64,000 bases of DNA from assembly GCF_013385825.1 (NCBI RefSeq), contig NZ_JACAPG010000010.1:116157-180156 (forward strand), read 5' to 3'. A program made the position numbers and the translations under genes. The notes below the pieces were generated by a model. It was given only the letters and a program-made list of their open reading frames with translations. It was not told the DNA's origin and ran no database searches. The stretch comes from Pseudomonas reactans. GTDB taxonomy: Bacteria; Pseudomonadota; Gammaproteobacteria; Pseudomonadales; Pseudomonadaceae. Shown piece after piece: positions 55,117 through 63,865 of the stretch (position 1 is the stretch's first letter; each line of letters begins with the position of its first letter).

Positions 55117-55658
55117 AAAATACCGGGCACAGTACGATGGTCAGCTTGTTCCTGGCCTCCTACGAAGACTTCAAGGTGCGTTTGCGCAAGCGCCTGGGCT
55201 CGGAAGACCTGGCCAACGACGTGCTGCACGAAACCTACCTGCGGGTCGACCGCATGGACGTGCCGCCCAACCTGCAACAGCCCAACGCCTACCTGTACCG
55301 CATGGCCCTGAACATCGCCGCTGACCGCCGCCAGGCCGATGCGCGCCTGCTCACCGGCAGTGAAGTGGAGGAACTGCTGCAAAGCGCCGACGAAGCCCAG
55401 GACCCGTCGCGGGTGGTGGGCGGCCAGAAAGAAATCCAGTCGCTGGTCAAGGCCCTCTACGAGTTGCCGGCACGCCGCCGCAAAATCCTCATCGCCGCGC
55501 GCCTGGAAGAGGCGCCGCACCTGGAGATTTCCCAGCGTTTCGGCATCTCCACGCGCATGGTCGAGAAGGAAATCAAGGCCGCCCTGGGCCACTGTGCCAA
55601 GCGCCTCGAAAGAAAAGTGATTCAGCGGTTCGGTCCCGGGGCCGGAAAACCGTCTTAG
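55113..55658 (+). CDS. vreI: ECF sigma factor VreI
   Basis: 181-residue FecI-type sigma factor. Region 2 spans ASYEDFKVRLRKRLGSEDLA to NAYLYRMALNIAADR; region 4 is LEISQRFGISTRMVEKEIKA. In P. aeruginosa VreI drives hxc, pdt and other secreted-factor genes in low phosphate. ATG 55113 overlaps the vreA stop. A Met at 55137 would give a slightly shorter protein. Confidence 0.87.
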   Translation: MKNTGHSTMVSLFLASYEDFKVRLRKRLGSEDLANDVLHETYLRVDRMDVPPNLQQPNAYLYRMALNIAADRRQADARLLTGSEVEELLQSADEAQDPSRVVGGQKEIQSLVKALYELPARRRKILIAARLEEAPHLEISQRFGISTRMVEKEIKAALGHCAKRLERKVIQRFGPGAGKPS

Positions 55659-55695
55659 TGTCGAGTCCCTGATAAATCCGTGAGTACGTGCGCGC

Positions 55696-56622
55696 TTGAA
55701 TATTTTCAGCTTCCCCAACGCCCGGCCATCCGCCGCCAGCCCCCTGCACGATGAAGCCCGCGATTGGCTGCTCCTGCTGACCTCGGGCCGCGCCACCGTG
55801 GCCGATGCCAAGGCGCTCAAGGCCTGGTGCGCGCAGAGCCCGGAGCATGCCCAGGCATTCGAGCAGGCCAAGGTGCTGTGGCAAAACCTCACACCGGCCC
55901 TCGACCAGGTGGCGCAACCACGCAGCTTTGGTCGGCGAGCGTTCCTCGGTGGCGCGATTGCCGCTTCGGCAGCCGTGGTGATGGTGCGCGTCGGCGTGCC
56001 GGGTGGCTTTGCCGGGCTCACGGCGGACTATCGCACCGAAGTCGGTGAGCAGCGCCAAGTGCTGTTGAGCGAAGGGATCAGCCTGGAACTCAACACCCAG
56101 ACCCGCATCAGTCGGGTGGGGCAGGGCATTGAACTGGTCGAAGGTGAAGTCGAAGTGATCGCCCACGTTGCCCAACCGCTCAAGGTACAGGCTGGCGACG
56201 GCTGGGTGAGCGCGGCGCAGGCACGCTTCAACGTGCGCAACACCGACCACAACGTGTGCGTGACTTGTATCGAGGGCTCGCTCTCGGTGGATATCGCCGG
56301 ACGCAGTGTGCGCTTGGATGGCGGTCGGCAACTGACCTACGGCATTGCTGGCGTCAGTGAAGTGACCACGGTAGACACCCAGGCGGTCGTGGCCTGGCGT
56401 GAACAGATTTTGGTGTTCAACAACGCCACGCTGGCGACGGTGGTGGATGAGATCAACCGCTACCGGCCGGGCATGCTGTTATTGCTCAACAAAGAACTGG
56501 GCCAGCGCCGGGTGCAGGCGCGGTTCAGTTTGCAGCAGTTGGCGGGCGTGGCGTTGTTGATTCGCGATGCGTATGGGGCCAAGTGCACGGAGTTGCCGGG
56601 TGGGGTGGTGTTGTTGAGTTAA
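55696..56622 (+). CDS. vreR: FecR-like anti-sigma factor VreR
   Basis: 308-residue inner-membrane regulator: cytoplasmic anti-sigma domain (DEARDWLLLLTSGRATVADA), a membrane segment after twin arginine Arg80-Arg81 (residues ~82-97), a periplasmic FecR domain, and a C-terminal STN-like region. No ATG or GTG fits; TTG 55696 is the best start. It ends 3' to 3' with hxcW. Relatives are cut by proteases to release VreI. Confidence 0.83.
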   Translation: MNIFSFPNARPSAASPLHDEARDWLLLLTSGRATVADAKALKAWCAQSPEHAQAFEQAKVLWQNLTPALDQVAQPRSFGRRAFLGGAIAASAAVVMVRVGVPGGFAGLTADYRTEVGEQRQVLLSEGISLELNTQTRISRVGQGIELVEGEVEVIAHVAQPLKVQAGDGWVSAAQARFNVRNTDHNVCVTCIEGSLSVDIAGRSVRLDGGRQLTYGIAGVSEVTTVDTQAVVAWREQILVFNNATLATVVDEINRYRPGMLLLLNKELGQRRVQARFSLQQLAGVALLIRDAYGAKCTELPGGVVLLS

Positions 56623-57239
56623 TTCAAAGACCTCAACGGCCCCACCACCTGCCGATACTTTTCCATGCCCTGCGGCGTCTGCCGCAACAAACTGATTTCC
56701 AGTCCCAGCGGATCTTCCCGACGATTTCCACTCAACTGTCGCCAGCCTTTATCCGCTTCCCACACCCGCACCTGCAAGTCACTCACCCCCGTCAATACCA
56801 CCACCCCATCCTTGGCTGCGGGCAGTGGATATCGGTCCCGTGCCGGAGCGGCTGCGCGATACAGTGAGTCGCCCTTGAGCCACCAGCGCACGCGTTGCAG
56901 CCCATCCCCGGCCATCGGAGCGCTGCGGATCACGTCCAGCCTGAAGCCCTTGCTGTCGGAGCTGCGCACGGTCACGGCGGCCAGCCCTTCGGTTTTGGGC
57001 GCCTCGTCTTGCGCCACATCGGTGGCGACCAGCTCAACACTGGCGCGCAAGCTGATGTCGCGCTGCATCTGGTTCAGTGCCCGCAGCAGCACCTCCGTCT
57101 GCTCACTGCTCGCCTGCAAATGCTGATCAGCGCGCGTCACGCTGTCCAGCCCGCGCCAGGCAATCAAGCTGACCACCGCCATGAGCATGATCGCCACCAT
57201 TACTTCGATCAGGGTGAAGCCTTTCTGGGAGGTGTTCAT
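56619..57239 (-). CDS. hxcW: Type II secretion minor pseudopilin GspJ (HxcW)
   Basis: 206-residue prepilin-like protein with the PilD cleavage motif KGFTLIEVMVAIMLMAVVSL at the N-terminus (Gly before Phe, Glu at +5). Size and the end of the operon suit GspJ. It overlaps hxcU by ATGA, so the two are co-translated. It is a minor pseudopilin near the tip of the Hxc pseudopilus. Confidence 0.85.
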   Translation of the reverse strand: MNTSQKGFTLIEVMVAIMLMAVVSLIAWRGLDSVTRADQHLQASSEQTEVLLRALNQMQRDISLRASVELVATDVAQDEAPKTEGLAAVTVRSSDSKGFRLDVIRSAPMAGDGLQRVRWWLKGDSLYRAAAPARDRYPLPAAKDGVVVLTGVSDLQVRVWEADKGWRQLSGNRREDPLGLEISLLRQTPQGMEKYRQVVGPLRSLN

Positions 57240-57688
57240 GGTTGACTCACTACGCGCATCAAGCCGGCGGCGTCGCGTTGCAGGCTGAGGCTGTGTTGCC
57301 CGTCGGACAGCACCACCCGCAGTGGTGGGTTGATCCATTCGGCATTGAGCACCAGGGCTTGCCGGGGTTCGATGTTGATCTGCATGGGCGTGCTTTCCCA
57401 GAGACGCGGCCGCAGTTGGGTGTCGCCCTGGAAAGACTCCACGCTCGTCCCGTCATCGCTACGGCGGTTGAAGCGAAAGCCCTTGGCATCCGCACGCCAG
57501 GTGATGGGACGGCCGTCGGCGTGGGCTTCGGCCTGGGCGATTTGCAGCAACTGGCTCAGGCGCTCGGCGTCTTTGCGCAGCAGGTGCAGCGGGTCGGGTT
57601 TGATCGTGAGGCTGATGGCGGCGCTGGCGATGCCGATGATCACCAGCACCACCATCAGCTCGATCAGGGTGAAACCTTGCTGTTTCAT
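57236..57688 (-). CDS. hxcU: Type II secretion minor pseudopilin GspH (HxcU)
   Basis: 150-residue pseudopilin with QGFTLIELMVVLVIIGIAS and the GspH-type helix continuation KDAERLSQLLQIAQAEAHAD. It is translated before hxcW with a 4-base overlap. The start ATG 57688 begins directly before the cleavage motif. Confidence 0.85.
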   Translation of the reverse strand: MKQQGFTLIELMVVLVIIGIASAAISLTIKPDPLHLLRKDAERLSQLLQIAQAEAHADGRPITWRADAKGFRFNRRSDDGTSVESFQGDTQLRPRLWESTPMQINIEPRQALVLNAEWINPPLRVVLSDGQHSLSLQRDAAGLMRVVSQP

Positions 57689-57781
57689 CGCGGGCTTCCT
57701 GGAGAACTGGGGAGTCTGTGAAATAAAAGCGTGCGAATTGATCTGTAGGCTGGAGCGACGGACAAACAGGAGGTCCTCCCC

Positions 57782-58213
57782 ATGGCATTTGCCCCTCGTT
57801 TCACCCTGGCCCACGGCGTGCAGGCGCTGGGTGTACTGGCTTCCCTGGCGGGCGTGGCGGTATGGACGCCGCTGCTGCTGACCACGGCAGAATCCCACAC
57901 GCCCCAAGCCACGCCCCAGGCACTCGCGGCGCGCAGCGATAACCCGGCGCTGCAATGGTTTTCCAATGCGCCGACGGCGCTGCAGGTGAAGGTCACGGGT
58001 GTGCTGGCGGGTGCCCGTGGTGCGGTGGCGATCCTCAGTCTCAACGACGGGCCGCCGCGCAGCTTTCTATTGGGCGAGCGGCTCAGCCCCGGCGTGCGAT
58101 TGACGGCCATCGAAGGCGATGGAGTCGAGATCGAGCGCGGTGGCGAGAAGCTGCGCGTCAACCTCGACAAATTGCCGGAAGGGCCTGCGCTGCCGCTGCT
58201 CACTCGGCCATGA
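57782..58213 (+). CDS. hxcP: Type II secretion GspC-like protein (HxcP)
   Basis: 143-residue bitopic inner-membrane protein: one membrane span (VQALGVLASLAGVAVWTPLL) and a periplasmic homology region (VTGVLAGARGAVAILSLNDG, FLLGERLSPG). It has the HR domain that contacts the secretin but no PDZ domain, so it is shorter than classical GspC. It overlaps hxcV tail to tail by 14 bp. Confidence 0.8.
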   Translation: MAFAPRFTLAHGVQALGVLASLAGVAVWTPLLLTTAESHTPQATPQALAARSDNPALQWFSNAPTALQVKVTGVLAGARGAVAILSLNDGPPRSFLLGERLSPGVRLTAIEGDGVEIERGGEKLRVNLDKLPEGPALPLLTRP

Positions 58214-58565
58214 CCTGGGTGTCCAGCCGCGCCAGGGGTGGCGCTTCGCGGCTGGCGTCGAGCACCTGCAGGTTGACCTGAAACAGGCGGCCATCGGCGT
58301 TGATGGTCTGCTCGCAACGCAATTTCAGGCGGCCTTGATCGCACTCGACGGTCTTCTTGCCGCTGCGCAAGTGGCCCTCCAGGCGCAGTTCTGCCAGGCG
58401 ACTCTGCGCTGCCAGCAACGCGATCGATTTATCCCGCAGCAAGCCGTTGCTCTGGGTCATCAACCCAGCCACGCGCACGGCGGCGGCCATGGCCACGGCG
58501 ATGATCGCCAGGGCCACCAGCACCTCGATCAGGGTAAAACCTTGCTCCTTGCGACGGCCGTACAT
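58200..58565 (-). CDS. hxcV: Type II secretion minor pseudopilin GspI (HxcV)
   Basis: 121-residue pseudopilin with EQGFTLIEVLVALAIIAVAM, and length and C-terminal Cys pair typical of GspI. It lies antiparallel between hxcP and hxcT, as in P. aeruginosa. The 148 bp to hxcT contain divergent promoters but no clear element. Confidence 0.83.
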   Translation of the reverse strand: MYGRRKEQGFTLIEVLVALAIIAVAMAAAVRVAGLMTQSNGLLRDKSIALLAAQSRLAELRLEGHLRSGKKTVECDQGRLKLRCEQTINADGRLFQVNLQVLDASREAPPLARLDTQVMAE

Positions 58566-58713
58566 GGCGCTCTCAAAGCCGGGAAACAGGCCCGCAGACT
58601 AGCGCCGGCAGTTGACCGATTAGCGACCGAAACTCCCGAGGATTTTCAATACGACTGACATGTGTTCTTGCAACACTGCGGCTCGAATTGCACTCAAGCC
58701 AAGGAATGTCGAG

Positions 58714-59163
58714 ATGGATATCGCGCGCCTAACGTCCCCATTGCCAGGCCCTCGCGGGCAGCGTGGCTTCACCTTGATCGAGATCATGGTGGTGGTGGTC
58801 ATCCTCGGGATCCTGGCCGCCATGGTGGTGCCCAAGGTGCTGGACCGGCCGGACCAGGCACGGGCCACGGCGGCCAAGCAGGACATTGGTGGGTTGATGC
58901 AGGCGCTGAAACTCTATCGCCTCGACCACGGTTCCTACCCCAGCATGAACCAGGGATTGAAAGTGCTGGTGGAGCGCCCGGCGGACGCGAAGAACAGCAA
59001 CTGGCGCGCCTACCTGGAACGGTTGCCCAACGACCCATGGGGCAACCCTTATCACTACCTCAACCCAGGCGCCAACGGTGAAGTGGATGTGTTCTCCCTT
59101 GGTGCCGACGGCCAGCCGGATGGCGAGGGTGTGAATGCCGATATCGGCTCCTGGCAGCTGTAA
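58714..59163 (+). CDS. hxcT: Major pseudopilin GspG (HxcT)
   Basis: 149-residue main pilin of the pseudopilus. A longer leader (MDIARLTSPLPGPRGQR) precedes GFTLIEIMVVVVILGILAAM. The mature end has NDPWGNPYHYLNPG and calcium-site residues near FSLGADGQPDGEG, typical of GspG. It is the first gene of the hxcT-X-Y-Z-Q operon. Confidence 0.92.
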   Translation: MDIARLTSPLPGPRGQRGFTLIEIMVVVVILGILAAMVVPKVLDRPDQARATAAKQDIGGLMQALKLYRLDHGSYPSMNQGLKVLVERPADAKNSNWRAYLERLPNDPWGNPYHYLNPGANGEVDVFSLGADGQPDGEGVNADIGSWQL

Positions 59164-59171
59164 GGCCCAGC

Positions 59172-60041
59172 ATGAAACGGTATTCGCCCCCAGCGGCGAA
59201 GCAGCGCGGCATGGCGATTATCAGCGCCTTGCTGATCGCCGCAGTGGTTGCGGTATTGGCCGGCGCCATGCTCACGCGCCAGACCGTGTTCACCCGTGGT
59301 CTGGAAGCCGAGCAATTGCGCATCCAGGGCCAATGGCTGTTGCAGGGTGGCCTTGAGCGCAGCCGACAGATGCTCTGGGATGCACGCCAGAAGGACGTGC
59401 TGACGCGCCTCGATCAACCCTGGGCCCGCGTTCAACGCGGCGTCTTTGAGGGGCGGATCGAGGACGAGCAAGGCAAGTTCAACTTGCGCAATCTGGTCAA
59501 TCGCCAGCAGGTGGATGCTGATCAATTGCAGAGCTTCGAACGGCTGTGCCGACTGATCGGTGTCGATCCGGCGGTGAGCCGGCGCATCAGCCAGCGGGTG
59601 ATTGCTTCTTATGAGCCGCCTGCCAAATACCCGATGCTGCGCAGCCTGGATGACCTGAGTGGCATCGAAGGGCTCGACCCCGTCGTGCTGCAGCGCATGC
59701 AGGCCTATATCAGCGTGTTGCCCGGCCAGACTTGGGTCAACGGCAACACCGCCAGTGCCGAAGTGCTCAGCGCGGTGGTGCCGCAGCTCAGTCTGTCCCA
59801 GGCCCATGGGTTGGTGGCCGAGCGCGACAGCGGGCAGTGGTTCATCAACCGTGGGGATTTCGTCAACCGTTTGCGTTTACCTCAGGTGGAGGTGGATTCG
59901 GTGCACGTGGGCATTACCAGCGAATGGTTTCGCGTGCAGGGCCAGGCCAGGCGGGAGCAGCGGCGGGTGACGCTTGATGCTTTGCTGCATCGTCCCGAAG
60001 ACCGTCAGCCACGCGTGATCTGGTCGCGGGTGGGCGTATGA
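59172..60041 (+). CDS. hxcX: Type II secretion minor pseudopilin GspK (HxcX)
   Basis: 289-residue, large minor pseudopilin with a GspK-type N-terminus (QRGMAIISALLIAAVVAVLA). It has a helical insert and Gly-rich C-terminus; it should cap the pseudopilus tip. ATGA coupling to hxcY. Confidence 0.88.
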   Translation: MKRYSPPAAKQRGMAIISALLIAAVVAVLAGAMLTRQTVFTRGLEAEQLRIQGQWLLQGGLERSRQMLWDARQKDVLTRLDQPWARVQRGVFEGRIEDEQGKFNLRNLVNRQQVDADQLQSFERLCRLIGVDPAVSRRISQRVIASYEPPAKYPMLRSLDDLSGIEGLDPVVLQRMQAYISVLPGQTWVNGNTASAEVLSAVVPQLSLSQAHGLVAERDSGQWFINRGDFVNRLRLPQVEVDSVHVGITSEWFRVQGQARREQRRVTLDALLHRPEDRQPRVIWSRVGV

Positions 60042-61096
60042 AACGCTTGCGCATTGGCTTGCCGCCGCTGGATCAATTGACCGCCGAAAGCCAGGTCACG
60101 TTTGCCTGGCTGGAGCGTGGCGTGGTGGTTGAAGAGGGTTATTCGAGCCTGGCGCAACTGGCCAAGTCCCGCCAGGCCGTCGACTGTTTCCTGCACCCGC
60201 GCGACAGCCTGCTCACCAGCCTGGAGTTGCCACCATTGCCTGCTGCGAAAACGGCTGCGGCGGTGGCCTGTGCGGCGCAGGCGCTGATCCTCGGCCCGGC
60301 GGAGCAGATGCAGGTGGCCCACGGCCCGCGCGAAAGTGATGGGCGCGTACAGGTCGCTTGGGTACCCAAGGCCGGGTTGGAGCGGATTGCCCAATTGCCA
60401 TTCAAGCTGCGCGGCCTGTACCCGGCGCCCTTTGCCTTGCCGGTGGGCGCTGCGGCGTTGGATGACGGCTATCTGTTGACACGTGACAGCCTGCAACAAG
60501 GCACGGTGCATCCGCTCGGCTTGCAGGCGCTGGATATACCACTGGTTGAAGCGGCGCAGCGTTGGAGTGGAGCGGTACCCCCGTGGGGCTTGCACGGCCG
60601 TCTGCGTCAACCTTCGACTGTTGGATGGGGCAGGGCGCTCGCGTGTGTCGCGCTCGCCACCGCCATCTGGGCCCTCGGCCTCAACCTGTATGCCGCGCGC
60701 CAGGTCGAGGAAGGCCAGCGCTTCAAAGCATTGATGAGCCAGCAGGTGCGCCAGGCGTTTCCCGAATTGCCGGTGGTGCTCAACCCCTTGCAGCAAGCCC
60801 GTCAGCAATTGGCCGCACGCCAGAGCGGTGCCGCTGCTGATCCCGGCCAACGCTTCATCAGCCTGCTGCAATTGGCGGGTAGCAACCTGCCGTTTATGGT
60901 CGGCAGCGTCGACAGCCTGAGCTTTGAACAGGGCCGATTGCATGTGGAATTGCTCGCCGACAGCCGTAACCCGACCGCCGAAGGTGAGTGGCAGGCGGCG
61001 TTGGCCCAGGCCGGTTTCACCGCCAGCCGCGATGAGCATGCCTGGACGATTGCCCCGGCCCAGGCCGCAGAAAAGCCAGGAGCCGGCGATGAATAA
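60038..61096 (+). CDS. hxcY: Type II secretion assembly platform protein GspL (HxcY)
   Basis: 352-residue bitopic inner-membrane protein: cytoplasmic actin-like domain, a membrane span (ALACVALATAIWALGLNLYA) near residue 205, and a ferredoxin-like periplasmic domain. It links the GspE ATPase to the pseudopilus. It overlaps hxcZ by 8 bases. Confidence 0.87.
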   Translation: MKRLRIGLPPLDQLTAESQVTFAWLERGVVVEEGYSSLAQLAKSRQAVDCFLHPRDSLLTSLELPPLPAAKTAAAVACAAQALILGPAEQMQVAHGPRESDGRVQVAWVPKAGLERIAQLPFKLRGLYPAPFALPVGAAALDDGYLLTRDSLQQGTVHPLGLQALDIPLVEAAQRWSGAVPPWGLHGRLRQPSTVGWGRALACVALATAIWALGLNLYAARQVEEGQRFKALMSQQVRQAFPELPVVLNPLQQARQQLAARQSGAAADPGQRFISLLQLAGSNLPFMVGSVDSLSFEQGRLHVELLADSRNPTAEGEWQAALAQAGFTASRDEHAWTIAPAQAAEKPGAGDE

Positions 61097-61601
61097 AGTG
61101 CAGCGACTGCGCAGCCAGGCCCAAGTGCTCTGGAACGGCCTGGCCCTGCGCGAAAAACGCCTGCTCGGTGGTGCCGGGCTGGTGCTGGCGAGCTTGCTGA
61201 CCTGGCTGGTGCTGGTGCAGCCCGCGCTGAAGAAGATCGATTACTGGCAGGCCGAAACCCCCAAGCTGCGCGCCCAGGCCGCAGCCTTGCAGGTGCTGTT
61301 GCAGGATGTCGCCGCGCCCCGTCAGGGCGACGAAACCACGCTGCGCCAGGCCTTGGATGGCGCGGGTCTGCAAGGCCATTACCAGTTGCAGGCGCTGGAA
61401 CCCACGGGTTGGCGGCTGACCTTCGACAACGCGCCGGCCGATGCCGTGGTGGGTTGGTTGCTGGGCAACACCCGTTCGTTTTCCCTGGAGGTGTCCGAGG
61501 CGCGATTGCAGCGCAGCCTCGACACCGTCGACAACTCGGCCGGCACTGTGTCCGGGACCGTTCGCATGGATCAGGCGCTTGGCGCTAAGGAAGCTTCATG
61601 A
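61089..61601 (+). CDS. hxcZ: Type II secretion protein GspM (HxcZ)
   Basis: 170-residue partner of GspL: short cytoplasmic N-terminus (WNGLALREKRLLGGAG), one membrane span (LVLASLLTWLVLVQPAL) and a periplasmic domain. ATG 61089 is inside the hxcY end; ATGA coupling leads into hxcQ. Confidence 0.87.
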   Translation: MNKVQRLRSQAQVLWNGLALREKRLLGGAGLVLASLLTWLVLVQPALKKIDYWQAETPKLRAQAAALQVLLQDVAAPRQGDETTLRQALDGAGLQGHYQLQALEPTGWRLTFDNAPADAVVGWLLGNTRSFSLEVSEARLQRSLDTVDNSAGTVSGTVRMDQALGAKEAS

Positions 61602-63865
61602 AGTGGTCAGTTCCCCCGTTTCGTCTGGTCGCGCCGTTGCTGGTGCTGGCCCTGAGTGCGTGCAGCAGCCAGGAGGCCACTAAGCCGTTGCTGGTAGACA
61701 GCGAACTTGGCCAACCGCTTGCTGATACGCGCAGCAGCGGCGAGACCTTGCAGGATCGCCTGCGCGAACCGGCCCCCAAGGCGCCCGTGCAACACCGGGT
61801 CACCAACAGCGCACGCGGCCATGCCCCGGCGGTGGTCAAGGCACGCAACCCATTGGGTGACCAGCCAGTCCAGCTCAACTTCGTCGACGCCGATATCCAG
61901 GCGGTGGTCCGCGCGCTGTCCCGCGCCACCGGCCAACAATTCCTGGTAGACCCGCGTGTGAAGGGCAACCTCACCCTGGTCAGCGAAGGCCAGGTGCCGG
62001 CGCATCAGGCCTACGACATGCTGCTGGCGGCGCTGCGCATGCAGGGCTTCAGCGTGGTTGACGTCGGCGGCGTGGCCCAGGTGGTGCCCGAAGCCGATGC
62101 CAAATTGCTCGGTGGGCCGATCTACAGCGCCGGCAGCAGCGGCATGCAGACCCGCACCTTCCGCCTGCAATATGAGAACGCAGTGAACCTGATCCCGGTG
62201 CTGCGCCCCATCGTGTCGCCGAACAACCCGATCAACGCCTACCCCGGCAACAACAGCATCGTGATCACCGACTACGCGGAAAACCTGGCGCGGGTGGCGC
62301 AGATCATCAACGGCATCGACACGCCCAGCGCCATCGACACCGACGTGGTGATGGTGCAGAACGGCATCGCCGTGGACATCGCGGCCATGGTCTCCGAACT
62401 GCTCGAAACCCAGGGCGCCGACCAGACCCAGAAGATCAACGTGATCGGCGACCCGCGCTCCAACTCGATCATCATCCGCTCCGGCAGCCCGGAGCGCACT
62501 GAGCTGGCGCGTAACCTGATCTACAAGCTCGACAACGCCCAGAGCAACCCCAGCAACATGCACGTGGTGTACTTGCGTAACGCCCAGGCGGGTAAATTGG
62601 CGCAGTCGCTGCGCGGGTTGCTGACCGGTGAAAGCGATTCCGGCGTCAGCGACGACGCGCGTGGCAAGCTCAGCGCCATGGGCGGCAATGGCAAGAACAC
62701 CCAAGGTGCGAGCAACGCGCAAAACAGCAGCGGCACACCCACCGGCAGTGGTGTGCAATCCGGTTATGGTCAATCCACGGGTTCAACCGACACCGCCAGT
62801 GGTACGTCCAAAGATCAGGACACCGCGTTCAGCGCCGGGGGCGTGACCATCCAGGCCGACGCCACCACCAACACCTTGCTGATCTCTGCACCGGACCCGT
62901 TGTACCGCAACCTGCGTGAAGTCATCGACATGCTCGACCAGCGCCGCGCCCAGGTGGTGATCGAAAGCCTGATCGTGGAAGTCGGCGAAGACGATGCCAC
63001 TGAGTTTGGCGTGCAGTGGCAGGCCGGGAACCTCGGTGGCAAGGGCGGGTTTGGTGGCGTGAACCTCGGCGGCAGTGGCGTGAACAGCACGCCGACCAGC
63101 AAGACCAGTATCGATGTCTTGCCCAAGGGCCTGAACGTGGGGTTGGTCAATGGCACCGTGGATATTCCCGGTATCGGCAAGGTGCTCGACCTCAAGGTGT
63201 TGGCGCGTGCGTTGAAGAGCAAGGGTGGCACCAACATTCTGTCCACGCCCAACCTGCTGACCCTGGACAACGAAGCAGCGAGTATTTTTGTGGGGCAGAC
63301 GATTCCGTTTGTCACCGGCAGTTATGTGACTGGCGGCGGGGGCACCAGCAACAACCCGTTTCAGACGGTGCAGCGTGAGGAGGTGGGGCTGAAGCTGAAT
63401 GTGCGGCCGCAGATTTCCGAAGGCGGTACGGTGAAGCTGGATATCTATCAGGAGGTCAGTACGGTTGATGCGCGGGCTTCGGTGGAGGCCGGGACGGTGA
63501 CCAACAAGCGGGCGATCGATACCAGTATTTTGCTGGATGACGGGCAGATCATGGTGCTCGGTGGGTTGCTGCAGGATGGGTATAGCCAGAGTAATGATGC
63601 GGTGCCGTGGTTGTCGGATATTCCGGGGTTGGGGGCGTTGTTCAGGAATGAAAAGCGCAGTGTGAACAAGACCAATCTGATGGTGTTTTTGCGGCCTTAC
63701 ATTATTCGGGACAGTGGGGCGGGGCGCAGTATTACGTTGAATCGATATGAGTTTATGCGGCGGGCGCAAGGGGGGTTGCAGCCGGAGCATAGTTGGGCGA
63801 TGCCGGATGTGCAGGCGCCGCAGTTGCCTTCGGTGGAGAAGGCGATTCCTCGGGGGCGGCCTTGA
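61598..63865 (+). CDS. hxcQ: Type II secretion secretin GspD (HxcQ), lipid-anchored
   Basis: 755-residue outer-membrane channel. The N-terminus is a lipoprotein signal with lipobox LSAC at Cys22 (+2 Ser), so the secretin is self-piloting like P. aeruginosa HxcQ. N0-N3 domains follow (e.g. VQLNFVDADIQAVVRALSRA); a Gly/Ser-rich stretch lies at about residues 345-410; the secretin core has VPWLSDIPGLGALFRNEKR. A classical pilotin (GspS) is not needed. Confidence 0.93.
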   Translation: MKWSVPPFRLVAPLLVLALSACSSQEATKPLLVDSELGQPLADTRSSGETLQDRLREPAPKAPVQHRVTNSARGHAPAVVKARNPLGDQPVQLNFVDADIQAVVRALSRATGQQFLVDPRVKGNLTLVSEGQVPAHQAYDMLLAALRMQGFSVVDVGGVAQVVPEADAKLLGGPIYSAGSSGMQTRTFRLQYENAVNLIPVLRPIVSPNNPINAYPGNNSIVITDYAENLARVAQIINGIDTPSAIDTDVVMVQNGIAVDIAAMVSELLETQGADQTQKINVIGDPRSNSIIIRSGSPERTELARNLIYKLDNAQSNPSNMHVVYLRNAQAGKLAQSLRGLLTGESDSGVSDDARGKLSAMGGNGKNTQGASNAQNSSGTPTGSGVQSGYGQSTGSTDTASGTSKDQDTAFSAGGVTIQADATTNTLLISAPDPLYRNLREVIDMLDQRRAQVVIESLIVEVGEDDATEFGVQWQAGNLGGKGGFGGVNLGGSGVNSTPTSKTSIDVLPKGLNVGLVNGTVDIPGIGKVLDLKVLARALKSKGGTNILSTPNLLTLDNEAASIFVGQTIPFVTGSYVTGGGGTSNNPFQTVQREEVGLKLNVRPQISEGGTVKLDIYQEVSTVDARASVEAGTVTNKRAIDTSILLDDGQIMVLGGLLQDGYSQSNDAVPWLSDIPGLGALFRNEKRSVNKTNLMVFLRPYIIRDSGAGRSITLNRYEFMRRAQGGLQPEHSWAMPDVQAPQLPSVEKAIPRGRP

